Shown here: in pieces, positions 56,240-64,000 of the stretch
Layout: every line of letters begins with the position of its first letter
Position numbering within the stretch: the stretch's first letter is position 1
Source: Acanthosepion lycidas
Taxonomy: Eukaryota; Mollusca; Cephalopoda; Sepiida; Sepiidae
Length of the DNA: 64,000 nt
Assembly: GCA_963932145.1 (NCBI GenBank)
Contig: CAWVQA010000090.1
Span: forward strand, 7,501 to 71,500
Reading direction: 5' to 3'
Notes under the pieces: model-generated
The model's database searches: none
The model's input: the letters and a program-made list of their open reading frames with translations, nothing else
What the model was told of the DNA's origin: nothing
Translations under genes and position numbers: made by a program

Positions 56240-57570
56240 AGTGTCACGTCCACAGTTAGCTGATACTCTTCCGCAAGCTCCTTGAGAGTGTTCAGCCAAC
56301 TCCTGATGAGCATTTAGTTTGCCGCCTTGGTGTGCACTTGTGTTCTCCCAGTCAGAGTATCCAATGCCCAGTGGTACACGAAAGCGGAATCTGTTTTTAC
56401 GTGCAGCATCTTGCTCTGCTACTGGAGTGCCAAATTGATGCCTTTCAACACGGCATCCAGCTCGATTGGTTGATATGTTGGGTGTCGTCTTTAGGTCACA
56501 GCCAGCAAGCGTCCTCCAACACTGTTTTGTGGCTCTCTAACACTACTCCGATCACCAGGGAACTAGCATCAACCCACGCGTTCAGCTCCTGGCCATCCAC
56601 ACACCAATCCCTACAGGCCAGATTGTCTCGCAGCACATAATCCACGGTCTCAGACACCATGCGCTGGAGGAGGGTATCCTTTGTTTCATCGTCCCAGCCT
56701 TTCGTAACTAAACTTGCTCTCCTCTTGAGCATCCTGCATGCCACACAGAGCCAACCACATACTGAGAGGTACCCAACAAGCCTTCCACACAGAGAGAACA
56801 CCTTCTGTTGTGTAATGACACCGGGGACGTTAGGAACCACGCTTCCTAGCCTCCAACGCAATTTACCTTGTTCCATCGCAACCGCCAATCCTAGTACCCG
56901 TGCGCCATCATCCAACCGTTCTGGGTCCTTGCATTCCAGCCCAAACTGGGCCAGATGTTCTTTAACTCGGGTTGCGGGAACGACATCTTCATTGATATAG
57001 ATGCCATCAATGTAGGCAGATGCCGTGCGACCCAGTTTCTTCCTGAGCCAGCACAGTGCTGATGATCGCCTTCATGACAAGGGGCAAGCCATGTTTAATT
57101 CGAATCCTAAACATGTCAGGCAATAACTTTTCCCATCAATTTTCACGGTCAGGTATGACCCGAGTGACTCGTGGACACGTATTTGGAGGTACGCTCTCCT
57201 GAGAATCCCTTCTACCACCATTCATGCAGTTTAGCTTCACAGATGTCTGCATCGGCTGTGAAAGCGTCAACGTGATGGTTGAGCTTCCAGAAGTCCATCA
57301 CAGGACGTACTTTAGAGTTGTTCTGCTGTAGTACGACCATCAGGGAAATTAGCCCTTTGGGAGTCCCCAGTCTTTCTTCTGAGTACGGTATGAGCCAGCC
57401 ATTGCTCATCCCTGTGCAGAGCTCCTGCTCATAGTCCTCCCTGATTTTTGCTACCATGTACTCAGAAACCCCATTGCGCAGTTCTCTGACCACTTCCATA
57501 TCGCAGTTCAGGATCGACTCCGATGGTTGAAGGTGGCAGTGAAGTCGGGTTCATCAATAGTAATGGCTGT
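56240..57570 (-). mobile_element. Fossil retroelement pol fragment (RT to RNase H)
   Basis: The minus strand holds, from 57570 downward, an RT start with GTPKGLISLMVVLQQNNSK and VRPVMDFWKLNHHVDAFTAD, then a connection region with DDGARVLGLAVAMEQGKLRW and VFSLCGRLVGYLSVCGWL, then RNase H-like WVDASSLVIGVVLE and a HVKTDSAFVYHW segment. The pattern fits a widespread invertebrate retroelement pol, probably LTR-type; no LTR or integrase was found. It is GC-richer than its surroundings and broken in at least four places. Confidence 0.7.
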
Positions 57571-58004
57571 ACATTTGGCTGGCAAAATTCTGTATTTTGC
57601 AAAGGAACTATTTTAATCTTTACATTTCTTTAAGTCTACTTCTTCATGGCTCACCACAATGTCCTGTTCTTTTTTTTAAGAAAATATAACTTTGGAAGTA
57701 AAATAGCACTAAAATACTTTCATATGATACTTCACATATTCTTTCACAAAATATTTAAAAAAAAATTAAAATAGTGGCCACACATGACCCCATAATGATT
57801 TTTGGTTGGCAGTCAATGTGTTAAAGATACCTAGAAACTTTTCTGCTTGACCATTCAACCTTTAATGACATGATATTCAAATAAATTTTCACACTCAGAT
57901 GAACATAATTGCATTCTATTTTATGAAACCCTTGTTTTTAGGATTGCAAACCTAGAAAATCTTCTATGTGGTTTTGTTTATTTTGTTTTACAGACTATCA
58001 ACCA
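57571..58004. other. AT-rich intergenic DNA
   Basis: Nothing recognised. Confidence 0.4.
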
Positions 58005-58310
58005 CATTGAGTTATTTAATGCTGGCAAGATTTTTAGTGTTGATAATAATTTTTTTCCAAAAATGTATTGCTGCTAATAATTTCAAAAATACACCGCTGG
58101 TATTAAAACATATTTTTATACTTTCATAGTGCTTTGACTCCTTTTGGGGAGTTAACCACTTGCCCATATCTGGGACCCTGACAGGTACCACCACCCTGGG
58201 TCAGGGTGGGCCTGGGAACATCAGCAACCGAGAGGTGGTTCCATGCTCCTCAAAACCTTCTGATCAGAGGCTTGCTGTTGGATGTAGTTTATCATCATAC
58301 CCAGCACAGT
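58005..58310 (+). mobile_element. Short interspersed repeat, copy B
   Basis: Paired with copy C (59150-59590): TTATTTAATGCTGGCAAGAT, TTTATACTTTCATAGTG, GGGACCCTGACAGGTACCAC, GGGTGGGCCTGGGAACATCA and ATGTAGTTTATCATCATACC. Copy A (39695-39840) is the same family on the other strand. The 60-codon minus frame here and the 107-codon one in copy C align because of shared descent, with no sign of coding. Confidence 0.7.
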
Positions 58311-58315
58311 CTTCT

Positions 58316-58925
58316 AAGTGCTATGTCCCTTCGGGATGTTAGCAATCATGACTCTCCACAGTTTCTTTTTTTTTGTAGCTTTCTCCTAAACCTTGTTCCA
58401 CCATCCATTTACTCAAGCTTGCTATGTGTTGTTTTTGTGTTCCTCTTGTCTACAATCTGTCCTGTGAGTATCAAACTTTCCAGGGCCTCTTTCCTTATTA
58501 TATACCAATTTCAACTATCTCTTTCTGATATTAAGTACATGTTTTCTTTTTGTTTCAATTTTCTCTAAAACTTTGTAGTTTCTCACATGTTCGGCCCATG
58601 ATATTCTTAGCATCCTTCTGTTGAACCATATTTTCATTGCTTCATCTATGAGGAGATTGTCCAACATTCACATATGCCATATAGAAGGATTGATATTATG
58701 TAACACTTCAGTATTCTTTTCTTTGCTTCTAACCAAATTTTCCTTTCTTAATGCTCTGCTGAGCTTTTGAAATGCATTTTTGGTTATCCTAATATGACTT
58801 CAAATTTCAATGTTGCACTTTTTGTCCTCTGTTCGTAGATATTTAAATTTTTGTACTGGTTAGATTTTGCTATCTCCATTTTGTAATTTGCATGTTAGGC
58901 TGTTCCTTTTCAAAAAAATTAAATT
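58316..58925 (-). pseudogene. RTE-type LINE, C-terminal end
   Basis: Minus strand, many breaks. Readable landmarks are an IMGRTCEKLQ-like stretch, NVGQSPHR..NENMVQQKDA in altered form, and the C-terminal LSKWMVEQGLGESYKKK, then the ETVESHDC end block. This family ends with a KW..EQGLG box and a W.AMI.HVLKGH segment. It has the same orientation and 3' end as 41765 and 42929. Confidence 0.6.
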
Positions 58926-59149
58926 TGATCCTAATTTACAAACAATAGTAGCTTCCAATGGTAGTGAATATGGAATTGGAGCAGAAATTTTAAATATATT
59001 AAAATATGGAAAAATAAATGCCAAAAAACATGCTTCAAGAACATTATTATCTTGAGAAAGAAAGAAGAAGCAATAGCAATAACATCTACAGTAAAATAGT
59101 CAATAGAAGAAATTACTTTGTAAACTGACCTTGAATCACTTTTTGCTAT

Positions 59150-59590
59150 TGTAAGGCTTGGGTATATATTGCTTTACAGCATATCAACTTTGATGGGTTA
59201 TTTAATGCAAATAAAATTTTGGGGATAGGTTTGTATGAAAAGTACATGTATTCTTTGTAAATAATCAATTTGTAGATCAGTTTTCTTTTATATATTTTTG
59301 TAAAGAGGGTTTTGTCAAGAGTCAAATTGCTGGTAATGTTTTTTTTTCTCAAAAATGAATTGCTGGTATTTTTACTAGAAAAATCTATTTTTATACTTTC
59401 ATAGTGTTTTGAGCCTAGTTTGAGTATTAAATATTTACCTATAGCAGGAACCCTAACAGGTGCTACCACTCCAGGTTAGGGTGGACCTGGGAACAACAGC
59501 AATTAAGAGGTGATTCTACCCTCCTCAAAATCTCCCAATCAGAGGCCTTGCTGCCAAATGTAGTTTATCATCATACCCAGGACGATGGAA
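59150..59590 (+). mobile_element. Short interspersed repeat, copy C
   Basis: Full-length-looking copy: TATCAACTTTGATGGGTTAT, TTTATACTTTCATAGTGTTT, GGAACCCTAACAGGTGCTAC, GGGTGGACCTGGGAACAACA, CCAATCAGAGGCCTTGCTGC, ending TTTATCATCATACCCAGGAC. Confidence 0.7.
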
Positions 59591-59719
59591 TAGTAGACAA
59601 CCATTGATCTCACAAGATAATGGTTATGCCTTCTTTGGCGAAATATTCAGCCTTTTTGCAAGTAGCATTTGGAGTGGTTTAACAGACCAATCTTTGCATG
59701 GCAATCTCTTTTGTAGATA

Positions 59720-59799
59720 TTAGGTCAGTGCAAAAATAATGTCGTTTTCTCACATAGTAGCATATGTGAGAAAACAACATTATTTTTGAACCAACCTAA
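59720..59799. mobile_element. Mariner-type palindromic MITE
   Basis: TTAGGTCAGTGCAAAAATAA and TTATTTTTGAACCAACCTAA ends with TA on both sides; the interior GTCGTTTTCTCACATA / TATGTGAGAAAACAAC is palindromic. 80 bp, same family as 6491-6590. Confidence 0.85.
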
Positions 59800-60319
59800 T
59801 ATTTAAATTGTTGTATTTGTTTGATTTTGGTATTTACAAAACTTCATTACAATGACTTGAATAGAAATTACAAATTAATGGAAGTATTCTGTCATCAATG
59901 TTTGGACATATTGTTGATCCAAATCGGATTTAGGAATGACTGCAAAGTGCTTTCCCCTCCTCAGTTTAGAAGCACAGTTTAGTGCTTTCCCCTCCTCAGG
60001 TAGAAGGACATAAATGCCTGCTGGGATTTCATATTAGCCAATAAGATAAGTCACTTGTCGGTGTCATCTAACTCAGACCCAGTATGTCTTGTTTTAAAAT
60101 CAGAATGCTACGTTTGCTTATCAGAACTTGCTCTTGTATGTCAACCCCAATTCTTAGTTTGTGAACGTTTTGCCATATTACTGTTAATTTGCCTTGCATA
60201 TATTGTTTGCTTGCTTTATATTATTTTTTGCCCTGTTCTAGTCTTCTAGTTGTCAAACTTTGTCAGTTGTTTGTTGGGCAGTTCTACCATTTATTTACAT
60301 TTAACCATGGCCACTAACT
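59800..60319. other. Unassigned DNA
   Basis: An internal doublet TGCTTTCCCCTCCTCAG at about 59950 and 59982 marks a short duplication. The 64-codon plus frame at 60055-60249 has no recognisable domain. Confidence 0.4.
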
Positions 60320-60921
60320 ACACATAATAAAGCCTTCAAAAGAAAACTAGAAATATTTTCAAGAGATCTGGAAGAAAATAACCTGAAATATTTTTCATTA
60401 TTGAAGAACCAATTCTTAACTTCAAGTTATTTGAGAGAGAAAAACTGTACCCAGTAAGTATTCGTCAATAATAAAGAATGCCAAGAGTTTACTTTCAATT
60501 CATCTAATCATCCTGTACCATTTAATTTCATGATCTTAACTTATTCATCTTTGATTGGCTTGATGTAAATAACTTTGAAATGGAATTAGCAGACTTCCAA
60601 GAAAGTGCAGTGTTGAAGAGAAAATTTATCGACCTTAATCTGAAGTTACAAAAAAAGGAATTAAAATCATTAGCCTATTTAACAAAAACAAATGAATTCT
60701 TAGAAAGCAGAGCTGCGTATCTCATTCTTGCAGTATGGCATTCCTTGCTTAACTCTTTTGCATCAATGAAAAAATTGGCCTTAGCAATGCAGACCATTTT
60801 TGGTTCTTCCTACTTATATAAAATATTGTTTTCATCCATGAACTATAAAATCAACAGGAATCCCCACGGTATGGGTATGAGCAATAACAGTATCCCAAAT
60901 TTCCAGGAACGAGTTCTATAA
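60320..60921 (+). pseudogene. hAT transposase, C-terminal region
   Basis: The first piece (about 60322-60450) reads AFKRKLEIFSRDLEENNLKY, like the hAT region in which F..KL..F...L......F. precedes the dimerisation domain. After a gap, the frame at 60580-60921 reads ADFQESAVLKRKF, then SMKKLALAMQTIFGSSYLYK and ILFSSMNYKINRN. This matches the hAT C-terminal box (LA..ML..FGSTY.CE..FS.MN..K...R). The Cys-Glu pair is Tyr-Lys here. It is broken, and resembles GTF2IRD2/EPM2AIP1-like transposases. Confidence 0.7.
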
Positions 60922-61539
60922 AATCCAGTAAACCTTAGGAACCTATTCTACTTATTTTCTTTTCAATCTGAGAATGGAAATAAATCTCTTTAGAGTATCA
61001 AAAAGAATTAAACCATTTTGATAATATAATAGAAAACATTTATTAAGATATTTCCAGATTGAAATTCTGTTCTCGTCATATTTCTATTCAGAAGTATGAT
61101 GCTTTTTGACTCTAGTGTCATCAGCTGTGTTATGGTTTCTTAGCCACATTTAAACTGAATTACTGCAGTCCCAAAGATCTGATGGAAGACCTATCAAATT
61201 TATGACTAGAAGATTTGCCACATTTTCGAATTCAAGACAATAAATTATGTTCATCACATCTTTCAGCCTTTGCAGAACTTACAGCAATAGTATAAGTCAT
61301 ATTTTTAGCTATTATATATGCTATTAATATATAAGATTATTTTTGGATAATTCTACTGGTTCACTAAACTTTCATAATTTTAAGAATCGGTTTGTGCAAA
61401 CTGGAAGGATGCCACCATTGGGTATGGGTGCTTTATGTGTTAAGCTGAAGAAAGCAAAGTATTAACCTTGAATTAAAACAATAGCAACTAGGATGCAGCA
61501 ACAAGTTTGTCATTTAAAAAAATACTGGTAACCATATAA
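60922..61539. other. Unassigned DNA
   Basis: No coding or repeat signal recognised. Confidence 0.4.
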
Positions 61540-61960
61540 GTGACCCATTTATGTTCATTTTAAAAATATTTTGGATTGTAGGAATCCGCTTACAATGTGC
61601 AGTGTACTCCATATAAGTAATGGACGAGTTTAGCACTGCTTAAATTTGGTAAGTATATAAGTGACACATTTATGTTTATGAAGAATTTTAGAGTACCAAA
61701 AATCACTAGGCAACTATAAAGGTTTGCCATCTCTGTTCTAGATAATGTATTTTATTTTAGAATAGTCATAAAAAAAGATCATTCAAATGAAGAATAATTG
61801 ATTTGTTTTTTTTTATGGCTTATCAACTCTTTGTGTGCTATTTAAGGCTGAAAGATATTTTGGATTGTAGGAGGTCACTTACAGTACACAGTGTTCCCCA
61901 GCCAAGTAATGGCCAGGTTTAGCATTGCTTAAAGAATTCTGAATAGCTAAAGAAAAGACC
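61540..61960 (+). repeat. Two copies of the GGATTGTAGGA interspersed repeat
   Basis: Copy 1 (61540-61660) and copy 2 (61725-61960) share TATTTTGGATTGTAGGA, ACAATGTGCAGTGTACTCC / ACAGTACACAGTGTTCCCC, AAGTAATGG and TTTAGCACTGCTTAAA. Copy 2 also has the upstream part GTTCTAGATAATGTATTTTA that recurs at 62900. Confidence 0.65.
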
Positions 61961-62345
61961 AATCATTGTCCTGTAAGGGTTACATGATCCTGGTTATATA
62001 AGTAGTAAATTCAAGCCCCCTCACCTCCTCTTCCTTTTACCACCACATTACTCAGTGAGTACAAAACAAGATTTCTCCCTTCACCACAAGCCCCAGTTAG
62101 TAGCATCTGGTTAGAGAAGAACAGAGCCAACAACCTTAAGAGAAATTACTACAACCTAAAGAAGCCATCCAAAGACTGAAAGGAGACTTTATCTTCAACA
62201 AGGACTGTTGGCAAGATATCAGGACACCTTTTCTCTTAAACTAAGTCCACAGATGCACATTGTCTGCAAACACTTCTTTCTTGTCATTTTTCTTTTTTTT
62301 ATTTGGATATTAAATATATTTAAATAGTACAGTTTATAGTGTTTC
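61961..62345 (+). promoter_or_regulatory. Possible promoter or LTR-like segment
   Basis: GGTTATATAAGTAG (TATA-like) is followed by a pyrimidine-rich CCCCCTCACCTCCTCTTCC, about 250 bp of even base composition, and ATATTAAATATATTTAAATA. The shape (TATA box, transcript-like stretch, A-rich end) suggests an LTR or a promoter, but no partner copy exists in the window. Confidence 0.3.
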
Positions 62346-62556
62346 TTTCTGTTTAAATGCTATCATCAGGTTTGTTTGAGCATACATGTCTTAGTATTAA
62401 GCCTCCATAAACTAGCAGATAAAATCAAATACATAGGGTTTTTATTTGTTGTAGGCCCTGGTGGAATTTTTATAGGTGGCAAATTAGCAGTCTTTGTATT
62501 ATTTTGCATGAATTAAATTTAAATATCATGGTCTAATCTTGATCAATACACATACA

Positions 62557-63148
62557 AAGAAGAATTTGCAATTTTAGTGGTCCTGACCTGGCATCTCAGC
62601 TTCAGTCACTTTCCAACCAGCATAACATAGCTTCCTGTGCCTTTTCTATAAAAAATTTATTTATTTTATAAATTTAAGTGCAGTACTTGATTGGCAGTAA
62701 GGTCTCACCATTTTTCAGTTGAAATGGCTAGATGTAACCATAAGTTCTATGCTAACAGTTTCTTCTCTCACACTTCTTGCTTGTGGAACTCTCTTTTGGT
62801 TTCTTACTTCACAGTCAAGTTTGATCTTCAAAAATTCAAATACAATGCAAATCGTTATCTTCTTAATTCCTGTTCTTTTAGTATAAATGTTCACCATTTC
62901 TGTTCTAGACTATGTATTGAAATTTAGAATAGTCAGGAAAAAAAAGAACATTCAAGCAAAGAATAATTGATTGGTTTGTTTTTTATGGCTTATCAACCCT
63001 TTGTGGGCTATTTTAGGCCAAAGCATATTTTAGATTGTAGATCTCATTGATAATGTTTTTTTCTTTTTCTCTCATATTCTCTCTCACTCAGTAACACATT
63101 AAATCCTAATGGCTTTATTGTTTTGCATGGGGTGAAATGATTTAAAAA
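62557..63148 (+). mobile_element. Jockey/CR1-group LINE 3' end with nested repeat
   Basis: Matches 1525-1978 along its length: GGTCCTGACCTGGCATCTC, GTGCCTTTTCTATAAA, GCTAGATGTAACCATAAGTT, CTTGTGGAACTCTC, TTTGATCTTCAAAAATTCAA, then after the insertion CATATTCTCTCTCACTCAGT and TAATGGCTTTATTG. The 62884-63050 segment is foreign. Confidence 0.75.
62884..63050 (+). mobile_element. GGATTGTAGGA-type repeat nested in a LINE tail
   Basis: CACCATTTCTGTTCTAGACT, AGAATAGTCAGGAAAAAA, TTATGGCTTATCAACCCTTT and GTGGGCTATTTTAGGC match 61725-61890. The LINE tail is continuous across it when compared with 1525-1978. Confidence 0.65.
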
Positions 63149-64000
63149 TAAAAAAAACTCTTTAGAGACTTCATTCTTAACATTTCAAGATGACCAAGAT
63201 AAATTTGGTTTAATAATTTATAAAATTTATTTTATATTAAATTCATATTTTATATATATATATAAATAATTTATGTTTTATATTACATTTATATTAGGCT
63301 TGTTACTGAAATTACATGTTCTGTGTAAATTAAACAATTATCACAAATAGAAACTACATATTTTTTTTCTAAAATAATTGTAATTTTCAATTTTTTTCAT
63401 TATTCCATCCAAATTTTACATAGTTTATTTTCTGATTACTTTAATTCATTGGTTCTCAGTCTTTTTTCCCAATTGCACCCTTTTCACCAAACGTCAGAAT
63501 GTCATCCTCCACCTTTTGAAGATTGTCTGACTCAAAAGGTTAATTCCAAATAATATGCATATATTACTGAAAATCTTCATTCTTTTCCATATTAGTACGC
63601 ATAAATTTTACACTATTTTTATAGGAGTTTTACAAATTTAATAGCAATAGAAAATATAGATAGATTTTTAAGCTTGAATACATGTACAGTAATTTGTTTT
63701 AATGTTCATTCTCTTATTGTTGTGTAAAAAATATTTTTTTTATTTCTATTTTGGAATTTATCAAAGTATTACCATGTCTGTGAAGATTTTTTTATATCTT
63801 GGAATTAATCTAGACAAACTATTTACATATCTCATTTATTTTCAATGGTAGATATTCAATTTTATATTTATAGCCTAATAAATATGGTAGCCCACCACAT
63901 AATCTATATGAATAATTACCTTTTTTTGTTTTATTTTTACTGTTTTTTGTTTATCTAAACTTATCTTCATCAACTTTGCATTTTCTACTCTTGTTCATTC
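63149..64000. other. AT-rich DNA with a hAT-like MITE end
   Basis: TTGGTTCTCAGTCTTTTTTC at 63451 followed by a C-rich stretch resembles the CAGTGGTTCTCAA end of hAT-type MITEs, with no clear second end. Otherwise nothing recognised. Confidence 0.35.

Noticed and set aside
56332-57000. Plus-strand frames of 102 and 113 codons
   Set aside because: Antisense to the fossil pol fragment.
58012-59469. Two similar minus-strand frames (60 and 107 codons) as a gene family
   Set aside because: Both lie in copies of one interspersed repeat; the similarity covers non-coding parts equally and the third copy has no frame.
60055-60249. 64-codon hydrophobic frame as a membrane protein
   Set aside because: Short, no homologue recognised, and close to a duplicated non-coding stretch.

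Overview
This is a eukaryotic, very AT-rich and almost gene-free stretch of an invertebrate genome. No operons, bacterial signals, rRNA or CRISPR are visible. The mix of Jockey/CR1-group and RTE-type LINE tails, tRNA-derived SINEs, Penelope-like elements, hAT and Tigger/mariner remnants and very large tandem arrays suggests a mollusc, plausibly a cephalopod. That placement is an inference from the style of the repeats, not from a diagnostic gene.

Layout: 1-13.4 kb is decayed intergenic DNA with LINE, SINE, MITE, hAT and Penelope-like fragments. 13.4-30.1 kb is one satellite-like tandem array of a roughly 111-bp unit (about 135 copies in its core). Its left edge is interrupted by a truncated DNA transposon and by a likely solo LTR. 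31.0-36.6 kb is a fossil Ty3/Gypsy element on the minus strand with short LTRs; a complete non-autonomous hAT-like element (33798-35404, 8-bp target duplication) is inserted in it. 37.4-39.6 kb holds an older relative of that hAT-like element and Penelope-like reverse transcriptase and GIY-YIG pieces. 39.6-40.5 kb holds two minisatellites, one apparently born from the end of an interspersed repeat. 41-43.6 kb is a stack of LINE tails, one carrying an RTE insertion with an 8-bp target duplication. 45-46.4 kb is a 63-bp minisatellite and a complete SINE with a 10-bp target duplication. 47.5-64 kb is dense in LINE 3' ends, fold-back elements, SINEs, MITEs, a fossil retroelement pol, and hAT and Tigger transposase fragments.

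The only convincing host coding sequence is a terminal exon on the minus strand at 54831-55441 (about 202 codons, splice acceptor visible, product not recognised). Nothing here looks like a working multi-gene system. The value of the window lies in the tandem array, its internal block structure, and several datable nested insertions.
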